From assembly GCF_033118175.1 (NCBI RefSeq), contig NC_083701.1, positions 8,017,501 through 8,081,500 on the forward strand: a stretch of DNA of 64,000 nucleotides, given 5' to 3'. A program made the translations under genes and the position numbers. This document shows positions 22,106 through 33,022 of the stretch, piece by piece (the first letter of the stretch is position 1; every line of letters starts with the position of its first letter). A model generated the notes under the pieces. The model searched no databases, was not told the origin of the DNA, and worked only from the letters and a program-made list of their open reading frames with translations. This DNA comes from Dama dama (taxonomy: Eukaryota > Chordata > Mammalia > Artiodactyla > Cervidae).

Positions 22106-22610
22106 AGTGAACTGGTGAATGTCTAACAACTGGTTCTCGGGGCAGAAAACAAAAAAATCCTGAGTTTAACATTTGCTAATTTCCATGGTGTAATTATTCC
22201 CGCGATGGCCTATTTCAAGCTGCCAGTGTGATGACCCTGAACACAGAGAGGGAACTAGATGGCCGGTGGAGTGGAGTATTACATAGCATTCCCACCACTC
22301 GGTAGGTGTCGTCACCTCTAGGGCCTAGATGATGAACAGGTTTCTCCCTGGCGTCTGTCGCAGGATGTGTGACTGGCCCGTGACCCAGCATTCTGGCAGG
22401 CTGTTCTCCAGAAGGGCCATCGCAGCTTACCCGCCTTCCCCCCGGTAGCCCAGGGCTTCCAAGTCCCCCTCACCAGGTACGTCAGTGCGAGATGAGCAAT
22501 ACCACACAGCAATCGAAACATCTGTCCTGGCACACGGACCCCTTGCAGAAGCAGAGTGCTTAGAGATAAAAGGTAAAACAGGAGATCCGTAAAACAGTGC
22601 TATTTATTTG
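22106..22610. other. Unique DNA
   Basis: About 500 bases, moderately GC-rich. No gene or repeat recognised. Confidence 0.4.
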
Positions 22611-22822
22611 AAAGTGAAAGTGTTTATAGCTCAGTCATGTCCAACTCTGCAACCCCATGGACTGTAGCCCGCCAGGCTCCTCTGTCCATGGGACTCTCCA
22701 GGCAAGAACACTGGAGCGGGTTGCCATTTCCTCCTCCAGGGATCTTCCCGACCCCTGGACTGAGCTCCGTTCTCCTGCACTGCACGCAGATTCTTTACCG
22801 TCTGAGCCACCAAGGAAGCCCA
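22611..22822 (-). mobile_element. Bov-tA SINE, antisense
   Basis: Reverse complement of a full Bov-tA: AGCTCAGTCATGTCCAACTC to GAGCCACCAAGGAAGCCCAA. Confidence 0.92.
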
Positions 22823-22872
22823 ATGCGTACAAAACAACAGACTTTCGAGAACATACAAATAAAGTGCATATA

Positions 22873-23000
22873 AGGGACTCCACTGGTGATCTAGTGGCCA
22901 AGATTCCATGCTCCCAATGCAGGGGGGCTCTGGTTCAATCCCTGATCAGGGAGCTAGATCCTGTATGCTGCAGCTAAGATCTAGCACAGTCAAATAAACA
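22873..23000 (+). mobile_element. CHR-type SINE
   Basis: GGGACTCCACTGGTGATCTA head, GGTTCAATCCCTGATCAGGG, and a CAGTCAAATAAACA tail, then a T16 run. Confidence 0.85.
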
Positions 23001-23244
23001 TTTTTTTTTTTTTTTTAGGGCATTACGTGGGATCACATGTCTACAGGTGTCTGGCATGGTACTTGCTACTTCATCTCTTCCCTCACCCTGGTCAAAGAGA
23101 AAGTCATGCTGACTTTATGAGCCATGTTCTAGGCTGTAGTCTTCTTGCCTTTAATGAGCTGTGCAAAGCTACGCCTTTAAATGATTCTTTGCCAGAAAAA
23201 TACATGATCCTGTGTTTACTACATTTCCACAGGTCAGCAATATT

Positions 23245-23421
23245 CTCTTTTAAAAAAAATATTTATTTGTTTGGCCGCGAGGGGTCTTAGTTGTGGCTCC
23301 CAGGATCTTTGATCTTCGTTGTGGCATGTGGGATCTAGTTCCGTGACCAGGGGTCTAACGGAGCCCGAGCTTGCTGCGTCGATAGCCTGGAATCTTAGCC
23401 ACTGCACCACCGGGGAAGCCC
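23245..23421 (-). mobile_element. CHR-type SINE, antisense, with perfect TSD
   Basis: AATATTTATTTGTTTGGCCG tail side to CACCACCGGGGAAGCCC. The target duplication CAGCAATATT is perfect at 23235-23244 and 23422-23431, fixing the limits. Confidence 0.93.
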
Positions 23422-23539
23422 CAGCAATATTTTCAGTGGTAGGAACGACACACGGCAGTTGTCAAAGCAACAGCATCACAGCCCGTTTGTCTGTCTGTGG
23501 CCAGTTTTCATTGTAACCGCTGCTGAGCCACAAGCAATT

Positions 23540-23650
23540 TTAACCCTGGCTTATGTATATTACCCCACTTAACCTTCCCAGGAAAGATTTGAAGCTTAGA
23601 GAAGACACATGTCTTGCCCAAGAGGAGAGAACTAGCAAGAGCAAGGGCCG
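23540..23650 (+). mobile_element. MIR fragment
   Basis: CCACTTAACCTTCCCAGGAA and CATGTCTTGCCCAAGAGGAG resemble the MIR core. Confidence 0.5.
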
Positions 23651-24204
23651 CAGCCGTCTGGCAAACCCAGGAGTGACTGGGTCCCCTGCCAGGCAGAGCA
23701 AGAGAGGCCCAGGTGGACTTTGGAGGTGAGGGTGGGACCACTAACTGCATACCCACATTCGAATACTCTCCCCTGCATTCTCTGTTCCAAGGCCGAAAGC
23801 AAAGATGGCAACAATGATTAACTGGTAAGTGTGAATTATTTGATATTTAAATAAAGATAAATCTGGTAAAGACCTTGGAGGTTAAAAACAAAACAACAAA
23901 AATCTTGCCTTTAGAATAACAGGGTTTAGAAAATTCAGCTTTTCTAATTTGCCCAAGATCACACAAAACTGTGCCTAGAGCCAGGACAGGAAGCCTGATT
24001 TCCTAACTCTTAGACTGGGTGTGGTTTGACAGAATCAGATAGACGGGAACTCCAGGAAATCTGCCGGGTGATTGATTAGCTAGCTATAAAGCGCAGACAA
24101 GCTGCTGGACATTCCCAAGGCGCTGTTCCCTCCATCATAAAAGGGGCAGTACCTCATACATGCACATGATTCATACGGCTGTTGAAAGATCATTCACCCA
24201 TCTT

Positions 24205-24310
24205 TGTATTCCTTCCACAAGAGGCACCTTCTTTGTGCCAGGCACAAAGGTGCACCTGTGAGTATATCAAAACTCCTGCATTTGTGGAGCTTACATCCTA
24301 GTAAATGTAT
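24205..24310 (+). mobile_element. Old MIR/L2-like repeat
   Basis: CTTTGTGCCAGGCACAAAGG and TTGTGGAGCTTACATCCTAG match a common ancient mammalian repeat. Confidence 0.5.
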
Positions 24311-25914
24311 ATTTGAGTAGCTAAATAAATAGATATATCAATCAATGAGCACCGTAAAAAAAAAAAAAAAAAAAAAAGTATTAAGAGCAAAGAGAATGGT
24401 GGAGAAGGTTAAGGAGATCAAATATAAGATATGAGCAGAGAACTATGTGAAATGAAGGAGCAAGCCAATCCAGTGTCTGGAGGAAGAACGTTCTAAGGAC
24501 AGAGATCAGCAAGAAAAAGCTCCAAGACAGCAATAAACTTGGCTTGTTCCCAGCCTCCCGTGTGACCAAGGGTGACCTTGTAACCCGATCCCGACCAATG
24601 AGACCTGAAAACACATTCACTGAAAGGTACCTGGAGCGAAGCTGCCTCCAGATTAAACAAGGGCCCTCTTTCCACTCCATCTCTTTCGTCTTCCTTTCTT
24701 GAACATGGTTATGTGAGGACTCAACGGCCAGAGCTGTGAAAAGCCATCTTGCAAACATGAGGCAGCAAGCAGGTTCTCTACTCTCCACCGAACAGAACCA
24801 AAAATTGGCTCCAGGAGCCTGAGGTGCTTAGATCTCTCTCCTAAACCAAGGACAGAGGGCAAGTAACTTCCCCAACATCACACAGCTAGTATGATGTAGA
24901 GCAGGGACTTGAATCCAGGTTATTTTATTCCCAATTGGCTGCTTTTATTTTTTTCCACTGCCTCCTTTTCCTTACCTACAGCCCTCCTCTCAGCTCTCCA
25001 CTCTTGCTACACACTTGCTAGGCAGTCATATCCAGGACCATGCCGTCAACCATCTCTTCCAGGAGGGAATTCAAAATCTACATTGTTAGTCCCAGGCTCT
25101 CCAATAAAAGCCAATCCCTCATCCGCAATTTCTGCTGGATGGTCCCGTGGATGGGACCATGGATGATCCTGTCTTACTCCCCCAGCTGAACACATTTCCT
25201 CCTCCACCTCCCTCCAACTACGTGTCCTTGCCCTGAGGCAGTTCATTTTAGGCCCTGACAGCTCAAGTCTTCCCAGTCACCACGTGGGTGTAGAGACAGA
25301 ACATGGGTTTTGAAATCAGACAGACTTGGGTTGGAATTGATCAGCTTTCGGCTGCAGAATCCTTGGGAGGGCTGGAGACATATCTCTGGCTTGAGCTTCC
25401 AGGAGCAATAACCAAAGTCACAGCTTTGCTGACCTGTCCTGCCCAGGGGGCTGCCAGCTCCAGAGCACCCCCCGTGCCGGTTTCCTGGTGAAGGGGGACC
25501 CAACACATCCAGGAAGCAGCCATGGCAGCTCCAGCCCCACAACCTGTCCACTGAAAGTCACTCCGGACAGCAGGGGCCCTTCCCTTCTCTCATCCTGAGC
25601 CCGTCTTCTCTTTCCATCAGATCAGTGGGGCTCTGCAATAACCATTAATGCCACTCTTTCTAGCTCCCATTCTCCTCACGCCTCTCTAGTGCCAGGAATA
25701 TTACACCAGGAGGCTGTCCCCTGTCGCTGGTACCCCATCCCAGTTCATGGCCAGTGACAGTTTTGCCAGCTTCTCCCTCCCTCCTTTCCTTACGCACTTG
25801 TCTCCTGAAAACCTTTCTGACTTTCAGCGCTTAACTCCCTATCTCCGAGTCTGTCTGCCAGGGTATCAGTCTAAGGCAGTTGGTACTAGAAGTGGTCCTG
25901 GGAAGTCAACTCTG
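24311..25914. other. Unique and old-repeat DNA, no gene
   Basis: An A22 run lies at 24356-24377. A MIR core (TTCCCCAACATCACACAGCT) lies at 24850-24925. Bases 25300-25900 are GC-richer. Near 25880 there is a TTGGTACTAGAAGTGGTCCT block of an unnamed old repeat. No open frame worth calling. Confidence 0.4.
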
Positions 25915-26092
25915 AGATGGATTTTAATTACTCAGCCATAGAAGAGAATGAAATAATGCCATTTCCAGCAACAGAGGTGGACATAGGGATGATCATACTA
26001 AGTGAAGTGAGTCAGAGAAAGACAAATATCATATGCTACCACTCATATGAGGAATCTAAAAAAAGTGATACCAAAGAACTTAGTTACAAAAC

Positions 26093-26100
26093 AGAAATAG
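26093..26100 (+). repeat. Left copy of AGAAATAG direct repeat
   Basis: AGAAATAG immediately before the 5S rRNA insert. The same 8 bases recur at 26151-26158. The usual L1 sequence has it only once (ACAGAAATAGACTCACA), so it looks like a target duplication. Confidence 0.65.
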
Positions 26101-26101
26101 A

Positions 26102-26150
26102 GTCTATGGCCATACCACCCTGAACGTGCCCGATCTCCTCTGATCTCAGA
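26102..26150 (+). pseudogene. 5S rRNA 5' half, inserted in an L1 3' region
   Basis: The first 49-51 bases of 5S rRNA in sense orientation, from GTCTATGGCCATACCACCCT to the GATCTCAGAA block, with about four substitutions against the vertebrate sequence. It keeps the true 5S 5' end and lacks the rest, including most of the internal promoter. No poly(A) tail follows. It is dead as a 5S gene. Confidence 0.92.
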
Positions 26151-26279
26151 AGAAATAGACTCACAAACATGGAAGACAAAGGGGTTATGGTTACCAAAGG
26201 GGAAAGCAGGGGGCGGGGGGTGGAAGGGATAAGCTAGGACTTTGGGATTAGCAGATACAGACTACTAGGTGTAAAACAG

Positions 26280-26496
26280 GGCTTCCCAGGTGGCTCAGTG
26301 GTAAAGACTGCCTGCCAGTGCAGGAGACTCAGGAGATGATGGTTCAATCCCTGGGTCAGGAAGATCCCCTGGAGGAGAAAATGGCAACCTACTCGTCTTC
26401 TTGCTGGAAAGTCCCATGGAAAGAGAAGTCTGGCAGGCTACAGTCCATGGGGTCAGGAAGAGTTGAACACGACTGAGTGAATGAGCACGCACATAT
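26280..26496 (+). mobile_element. Bov-tA SINE inside the L1 3' UTR
   Basis: GGCTTCCCAGGTGGCTCAGT head through the ACACGACTGAGTGAATGAGC end. The imperfect duplication GTAAAACAG / GTAAAGCAG at 26271-26279 and 26497-26505 brackets it. Confidence 0.92.
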
Positions 26497-26848
26497 GTAA
26501 AGCAGATAAACAAGGACCTGTTGCATAGCACAGGACATGGTTTTCAATATCTTGTAGTAAAATATAATGGAAAAGAATCTGAAAAAATATGGACATAACT
26601 GAATCACTTGGCTGTACAACAGAAACTAACGCGACATTGTAAATCAACTTACTTCATTAAAAATGGAATGGGCTTTTAGACACGGACCACTTGCTGGCCA
26701 GCTGGCACTGAAGACCCTTCCCCAGTGGTCCAGGGAGGGTGACAGCCCTGGGCATATGGCCGTGGGATCATGGTTTGAGGGAACCCATGACTGAGACATA
26801 GCTAGGAAGTGAAGCTTCCAGCGTTTGAAACGTGGTCCCTGTGACTCT

Positions 26849-27023
26849 AAAGTGAAATGAAGTGAAAGTCGCTCAGTCGTGTCCGACTCTTTGTGACCCC
26901 ATAGACTATACAGTCCATGGAATTCTCCAGGCCAGAATACTGGAGTGGGTAGCCGTTCCCTTCTCCAGGGGATCTTCCCAACTCAGGGATCGAACCCAGG
27001 TCTCCTGCATTGCAGGTGGATTT
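26849..27023 (-). mobile_element. Bov-tA/Bov-A SINE, antisense, 5' truncated, with TSD
   Basis: GTGAAAGTCGCTCAGTCGTG to CCTGCATTGCAGGTGGATTT. The tRNA head is cut. The duplication CTGTGACTCT is perfect at 26839-26848 and 27024-27033. Confidence 0.93.
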
Positions 27024-27128
27024 CTGTGACTCTGAAGGCTGCTTCTATTTCAGTGCTATATACCAACTGTGTGACCTCAGCTTAATCACCTAACACCTTT
27101 CCTGGCTCTGAAATTCCACAACTCTACT

Positions 27129-27342
27129 TTTGTTGTTGTTGCTTAGTCGTTAAGTCATGTCCGACTCTTTGCGGCCCCATGGACTGTAGCCTCCCAGGCT
27201 CCTCTGTCCATGGGATTCTCCAGGCAAGAATATGCTATTTCCTTCTCCAGGGGATCTTCTCAACCCAGGGATCAAACCTGTGTCTCATATCTCCTGCGTC
27301 GCCAGGCAGGTTCTTTACCACTAGCACCGCCTGGAAAGCCCA
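27129..27342 (-). mobile_element. Bov-tA SINE, antisense
   Basis: TTGTTGTTGTTGCTTAGTCG, CATGTCCGACTCTTTGCGGC, ending CACCGCCTGGAAAGCCCAAG. A short deletion removes part of the body near 27232. Confidence 0.92.
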
Positions 27343-27516
27343 AGACCATATCATTGAATCTATTTTTCCATGATCCCAGTCATTCAGGAGATAAAATCTG
27401 AACTGACTTTTGCCTGTCTCTCTCTCTCATTTCTCACACTCCTCAACTTTCCATTTCTCTCACTTTCACCCAAACAAAATATAGATAGATTTTTATGTGC
27501 AGAATACCTTATTTTG

Positions 27517-27609
27517 CCTCTTTTTTTCCTGCACCATGCGACATGTGAGATCTTAGTTCCCCATCAGAGGACTGCAGTGGGAGCACAGTCTTAACCCCTG
27601 GGCTGCCAG
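27517..27609 (-). mobile_element. CHR-type SINE, antisense, partial
   Basis: CATGTGAGATCTTAGTTCCC and CAGTCTTAACCCCTGGGCTG are recognisable, but the tail side is short. Confidence 0.7.
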
Positions 27610-27730
27610 ATGGTATCCTTATAAGGAGAGAAAGAAGAACTCTCCCCGCTGTCCCTGCATCATGTGAGGACACAGGAGGGACATGGCCATGAGTAGAAGA
27701 CAGAGGGGACTCTTGGAGTCAGACATGTCT
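27610..27730. mobile_element. Old LTR-like repeat, unclassified
   Basis: TGGTATCCTTATAAGGAGAG and CATGTGAGGACACAGGAGGG resemble the same old LTR type as at 21481. Confidence 0.45.
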
Positions 27731-28316
27731 GCCTCTTGGTCCAGAGAAGACTGCACGGGTGTTCACTTTACAACAATTTATTCAACTCTATATGGACATT
27801 TATGCTTTGTCTACACAATATGCTTTAAACTTTAAACTGCTTTTTAAAAAAACTATCCCCCAAACCCCAGATATTTCTAAGATGAAATGAAATATGGTAT
27901 TATAGTAAAATGGACAAACTTAACTAACCCAAACACACTAGGTACATTCCTTATCAGAAATAACCTTTGACCATTGTTATCCATCTTTCATTAATTCTGG
28001 ACTTCATCAAGATGGTAGCCCAAGTGGCTTTCAACCAGCATCAGAGACCAGGGATGCTTCAGACTAATTTATGTCTCCTTTGGTCTACTCAGAACTTAAT
28101 ATAATGATGATGCCTTCATTATGATTTAAAAAAAAAAAAAACAGAATTAGAAGCACAAAATTCAAGGTCCCCAGAAACAGTCAGGAAAAGATTAAACTCA
28201 AAATAAGGAGAAATATAAGTGGCCTAGATTCATTCCATCCCTGCCAACTGGAGGCTGTGAATTACCTGTTTCGTTCTTCACAGTTACAAGTTCCATAAAT
28301 TTATTTCAAAAGCACG

Positions 28317-28354
<38 letters not shown>

Positions 28355-29173
28355 TATATACATAAAAGCATGATATATTTAGCTGTCTTTTGGAGGTATG
28401 TGAGTTATAAATAATAGCAGTCAGAAAACTTATAAAGACTTTGCCAATTTGGTATTTTGGAGAGAAGTGTTGAATTTTTTAGAAAATCTATTAGGAAAAA
28501 ATATTAATATACACCGATCATTTAAACAAATGAAATTTCAGAAAATATGCTTAAACAAGTTTCCAATCAGTCTAATGATGTTTAGAAAAGTGAAGAAGGT
28601 ATACTCCAGGACCAGATTATAATAGCATCAATTCCCCAAAAGCAGTGGGCTATGAATGTTAACAAATGGGTTGTGATCATTAGTAATGATTAAGAATCAG
28701 TACAGTTTTTCTAGGGACAGTTTTTCTCATTAATCTTATTTCATTTTTAAGAGAGTTACTAGGTTCATGGGTAAAGAGCATGTCACTGACATACCTCATC
28801 TCAATATTCACAAGGCATCGATGATGGTTCAGTGAAGAAGTTAAAGATTTTTTTAAAGCTGTCAGGTTAATAAAATTGTCATGCCAACCTCTAAGAATTC
28901 AGTTCTTCAACCTGTCCCTTATACAACTTGATTAACATCTGGATTGAGAGGAAGAAAATGTACTTATCAACTGACCCAGAACTGGAAGAAGGGTTTATAC
29001 CTTGCATTGCAGACGCACATGTAGAAGAGTTTAAACATGTTTCAAAAGAGGACTGAAACTACTGAAAAACAGTAGAAAAAGTTCAGCCACACAAGGTCAG
29101 GATTGAGATGATCTGACCTGACGTCAGTGTAGTTAGGAAAGACCCAAGGTTTTAGCCAAGTGTAGTCTACATT
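27731..29173. other. AT-rich unique DNA with a (TA)n repeat
   Basis: About 1.4 kb. The (TA)n lies at 28319-28347 with a second ATATATATAC patch near 28353. No gene recognised. Confidence 0.4.
28319..28347. repeat. (TA)n microsatellite
   Basis: About 29 bases of perfect TA dinucleotides. Confidence 0.95.
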
Positions 29174-29305
29174 TAGAGGAGGGCATGGCAACCCACTCCA
29201 GAATTCTTGCCTGGAAAATCCCCATGGATCGAGGAGTCTGGCAGTTTGCAGTCCGTGGGGTCGCAAAGAGTTGGACATGACTGAGCGACCAAGCGCAGCA
29301 CAGTA
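29174..29305 (+). mobile_element. Bov-tA SINE, 5' truncated
   Basis: Starts inside the Bov-A body (GGAGGGCATGGCAACCCACT) and ends GACATGACTGAGCGACCAAG. Confidence 0.88.
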
Positions 29306-29370
29306 CATTATACATTTGAGCCACCAATGTGATGAGGCCACTTGAAAAGCTAATATGATTTTAGGATGTA

Positions 29371-29450
29371 TTGGGTTGGCTGAAAAGTTCATATGGGTTT
29401 TTCCATATGATGTTATCGAAAAACCCAAGTGAACATTTTGGCCAGCCCAA
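29371..29450. mobile_element. Mariner-derived MITE, palindromic, TA-flanked
   Basis: An 80-base palindrome. The 5' arm TTGGGTTGGCTGAAAAGTTC pairs with a 3' arm ending CATTTTGGCCAGCCCAA. A TA dinucleotide flanks both ends (29369-29370 and 29451-29452), the signature of Tc1/mariner insertion. The arms have about 33 bases and the loop is near CATATGATGTTATC. It encodes no transposase. The palindrome would fold as a stable hairpin when transcribed. Confidence 0.93.
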
Positions 29451-29719
29451 TATTAATACAAGCATAGTGTCCACATCAAAGTGGGTGATGATCTCACAGT
29501 GTTCTAGACTCGCTAGATGGAGCAGAAATGCTCTTCGATTTGGAGTATCTCATTTTGAGAGGGAAATGATGAACCAAATAGTTGGCCAGAGGACAGGTGG
29601 GGTTAGGGATATTATGGAAATCAAGCCACGTGAGAAGACCTGGGGAGATTTCATCTTAGAGGGAAGATGGAAGCAGTGACCGGGTGAGAAAGAGAGACAA
29701 TGCCTCACGAATGGTAACC

Positions 29720-29900
29720 AGCAAGGGCCTTGGAGCCACACAGACCTGCTATCAGTCATGTCTTTCTATGCTTAATAGCTCTGCAACTTTGAGCAAGTTA
29801 CTTAACCTCTCTGAGCTTTGGTTTCCTTATTTATAAAATGGGAAAAATAATGGAAATATAACCATCTCACAGAGCTTTTTTGACAATTAAATAAAACAAT
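29720..29900 (+). mobile_element. MIR SINE
   Basis: GCAAGTTACTTAACCTCTCT, TTTATAAAATGGGAAAAATA and ATTAAATAAA are in MIR order. Confidence 0.7.
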
Positions 29901-30399
29901 GCTCCTATTGATAACCCTTGAGGAATTGCCTTCCGTGGAATCTTAGATCTCAAACCTGCAAGACAGAAAAATTTTTATCCCCTGACAAAATCTCCTTTGC
30001 CTAGAAAACACATTTGCCTATGATGAATTTTTCTACAAAAATTGGGAGTACATGGCACACTCATTATCCACATTAGGCAAAAGAAAGTTGTGATTTCAAG
30101 TTATCATCAGCCCCCATTTTTGCCGTTTCTGTCATGGAGACAGTAGTAAGGTTCACAGCCTTCTTTCACACTTCTCTCAACGCTCTCCCTGCTGGAATAT
30201 TCATTCAGCTGTAGACTCAGGGCAGAAGCTTTCGGCACCCATCTTCATAGCCAGACAAGCTTGGCAGACTGCACCAACCCCTGCAGCAGAGTACACGGGC
30301 AATGCACGTGACCCCGGGTATGGCTTGGCATGGCATGGCATGAGGAATTCAAACAGGGAGGTGTGCTGGGCAGAATTTCCAGGTGGTGCTAGAATCTTG
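29901..30399. other. Unique DNA
   Basis: About 500 bases, with a short ATGGC repeat near 30330. No gene recognised. Confidence 0.4.
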
Positions 30400-30659
30400 A
30401 TGCCTTCTGTATATTCTTGCACAGTCCGCCTCCCTGGAGCATGGGGTGGACCATGAATATGATGGATCTCATTCTTGTAGTTGGGTACAATGAGGAAGAA
30501 GTTTTGTAGATACAGTGAGGGTCCCAAATCAGTTGACTTTGAGTTACTCCAAAGGATGTTTATCCTGAATGAGTCTGACCACATCAGGTGAACCCTTTAA
30601 AGACACCTGGGTCTTTAATAAAGAAGAGATTTAAAGCACTAAAGAGTCTCCTGCTGGCT

Positions 30660-30840
30660 TCAAAAAAAAATTATTTATTTGACTGTGCTGGGTCTTGGTC
30701 GTGGTATGCAGGGTCACCAGCTGTGGCTTGCAAACTCTTAGTCACAGCCTGTGGGATCTAGTTCCCTGACAAGGGATCAAACCGGGCCCCCCTGCATTGG
30801 GAGTGCAGAGTTTTAGCCACTGGACCACCAGGGAAGACCC
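30660..30840 (-). mobile_element. CHR-type SINE, antisense, with TSD
   Basis: T-rich-side start AATTATTTATTTGACTGTGC to CACTGGACCACCAGGGAAGA. The old LTR sequence TCTCCTGC(T/A)GGCTT is duplicated at about 30645-30658 and 30841-30854. Confidence 0.9.
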
Positions 30841-30925
30841 TCTCCTGCAGGCTTTGAAGAAGTAACCTGCCACATGGGCCGGCCTAGAGAGGGAGCAATG
30901 TAGCAAGGAACTGTAGGCCTTGAGA

Positions 30926-31137
30926 GTGAAGTGAAGTGAAAGTCACTCAGTTGTGACCAACTCTTTGTGACCCCATGAACTGTAGCCCACCAGACTCCTC
31001 TGGCCATGGGATTCTCCAGGCAAAAATTCTGAAGTGGATTGCCATTTTCTTCTCCAGGGGATCTTCCCAACCCAGGGATCAAACCCAGGTCTTCTGCCTT
31101 GGAGGTAGAGTCTTTACTGTCTGAGCCACCAGTGCCT
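30926..31137 (-). mobile_element. Bov-tA SINE, antisense
   Basis: GTGAAGTGAAGTGAAAGTCA, ATGGGATTCTCCAGGCAAAA, ending GAGCCACCAGTGCC. It lies inside the old LTR. Confidence 0.92.
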
Positions 31138-31523
31138 CAGTCAATAGCCAGCAAAAAAAAAGGGAATCTCAGTCAAACAGTCATGAGGAAAGAATTCTGC
31201 CAACACCAGTGAGCTTAAGACCCCCAAGTCTCGGATGGAACCCCAACCCAGATGACACCTTGATTGTAGCCTGGTGAAACCCTGACCCGAGAACCCACTG
31301 AACCCATATCCAGACTTTTGACCCATGGAAGGTGTGAAATAACAGATGTGTACAGCTTTAATTTTTTCTAAACTTGTGGTAATATGTTTTGCAATAACTA
31401 CATGCAATAGAAAATGTGTGCAAGAGCGAGAAACCCACTTGGCTCATCCGTGTCATTTTCTCTTGAGAGCCTGCATTCTCTGCGGCATCACAATAAAAAA
31501 CCAATGCCCTGCCCTTCTTTTTA

Positions 31524-31822
31524 GAATGAGTTTATTTTTGGCTGCACATGGTCTTCACCGCTGCTCAGGCTTTCTCTAGCTGCAGTGTGCTGGCTTCTCA
31601 TTGCAGTGGCTCCTCTCGTAGCAGAGCACGGGTTCTAGGCTCGGGTTTCAGTAGCTGTGGCACGCAAACTCAGTACTTGCAGGTTTTGAGCTCCAGAGCT
31701 CAGCCTCGGTAGCTGTGGTGCACAGGTCCATTTGCTCTATGGCATGTGGGATCTTCCTGAACCAGGGATTGAACCCATGGCTTAGGTGGATTCTTCACCA
31801 CTGAGCTGCCAGGGAAGCCCCA
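31524..31822 (-). mobile_element. CHR-type SINE, long form, antisense
   Basis: TTTATTTTTGGCTGCACATG to GAGCTGCCAGGGAAGCCCCA, a nearly full-length copy. CCAATGCCC / CCAATGTCC occurs outside both ends (near 31501 and 31838). Confidence 0.9.
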
Positions 31823-32454
31823 CCCCCCCGCAAAACCAATGTCCTTCTCTGCTCAGAAGGGAAAGGCAGTCTGAATTCTGGCAGGCCCAGGTGGGGATGT
31901 ATCTCCCCAGTGCCTGACAAGTAGAAAAAGGCTGGTAGCAAGTTCTACTGTCTTCACCATCCTGGGGAGGCCAAGAAGGAGAAGCAGGCTCTGAGGTCCA
32001 GTCCCATATCCCTGCCTACGAGTCTAGATCTGGAAGCTTCTGGGTCTTATGCTAAGAAGAGCAACCCAGGCTGGATATGGCTTTAGAAAGCATATGCCTA
32101 AGGACGGTAACCAGAGTCCAGAAATGTTTCCATCACCAGGAAGAGTGCGAACGGCGAGAACAGAAGATGTGGGAAAGAATCTTGGAAAACACCTCCATTT
32201 AAGAAGCAGCCAGAAAAGAGCAGACTGGCAAAGTCACCTGGGCTGGAGCCGTACGCCTGAGATGGGAGGGTGTGATGTCACAAAGTCGAGGAACAGAGGA
32301 GGGGAGAAAGGAGAGTCCCCAACCACGACAGAGAGGCGTGGTCGATGCAGACCTGGGAAGGGCTTATTCACGTTCAGGTCGATGGGCCCTTGACCAGAGC
32401 AGTTTCAGAGGAGCCCTGGGGCAGGGACCAGAAGGAGATGATTGAGGGGTACAA
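31823..32454. other. Unique DNA
   Basis: About 630 bases, fairly GC-rich. An open frame at 32049-32393 has no recognisable family and I take it as chance. Confidence 0.4.
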
Positions 32455-32770
32455 TGGCGGTGCGGTGGATGGGGGTTCCCCCTGCCAGTGCAGGGGACTC
32501 GGGTTCAATCCCTGGTCCAGGAAGACCCCATGTGCCTCGGAGTCACCAAGCCACTAAGCCCAGGCGCCACAAAGACTGAAGCCTGTGCTCCTAGGGCCCC
32601 TGCTCTGCAACAAGAGAAACCCCCACAGCGAGAAGCCTGCACACGGCTGGAGGAGGGCAGTCCCTGCTCTCCGCAACGAGAGAGAGCCTGCTCACAGCTA
32701 CGAAGACCCAGCACGACCAAACAACAACAAAAAATTCTTATTAAAAAATTAAAAAATAGATAAATAAATA
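32455..32770 (+). mobile_element. CHR-type SINE, long form
   Basis: GGGTTCAATCCCTGGTCCAG box B, CCACTAAGCCCAGGCGCCAC, AACGAGAGAGAGCCTGCTCA and the A-rich tail. Confidence 0.88.
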
Positions 32771-32782
32771 CAGCTGAAATTA

Positions 32783-32989
32783 GGGACTTCCCTGGTGGTT
32801 CAGTGGTTAAGAATCCACCTTCCAATGCAGAGGACACAGGTTTGATACCCGGTCAGGGAACTAAGATCCCACCTGCCTGGAGGCAGCTAAGCCCACTGAG
32901 ACATCCAAGCAGGAGAGAGAAGCCTCAGAGTGCCACAACTATTACTGGGTGCAACTAAATAATAGGTAACATTAAAAAATATGAAAAAA
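32783..32989 (+). mobile_element. CHR-type SINE with perfect TSD
   Basis: GGGACTTCCCTGGTGGTTCA head, GGTTTGATACCCGGTCAGGG, and a shortened body. AGCTGAAATTA is perfectly duplicated at 32772-32782 and 32990-33000, giving exact ends. Confidence 0.94.
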
Positions 32990-33022
32990 AGCTGAAATTA
33001 AATTGAAAGAAAAGGCCATTTG

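Larger units (their letters stand above)
25915..26666 (+). mobile_element. L1 ORF2 end and 3' UTR, sense, carrying two insertions
   Basis: L1 sense strand: the ORF2 C-terminal segment (frame containing NYSAIEENEIMPF and LSEVSQRKTNI) from 25917, then the 3' UTR (TTATGGTTACCAAAGGGGAA, GGCTGTACAACAGAAACTAA) to the A-rich end. A 5S rRNA piece at 26101-26150 and a Bov-tA at 26280-26496 interrupt it. It is 5' truncated and inactive. Confidence 0.88.
30400..31415. mobile_element. MaLR-like (MLT1-type) LTR, split by two SINEs
   Basis: Old LTR-like sequence: GTGAACCCTTTAAAGACACC, CTCCTGCTGGCTT, the GAATTCTGCCAACACC motif, GACACCTTGATTGTAGCCTG and TTGTGGTAATATGTTTTGCA. I believe it is MaLR type but cannot fix the subfamily. 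CHR and Bov-tA elements sit inside it. Confidence 0.5.
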
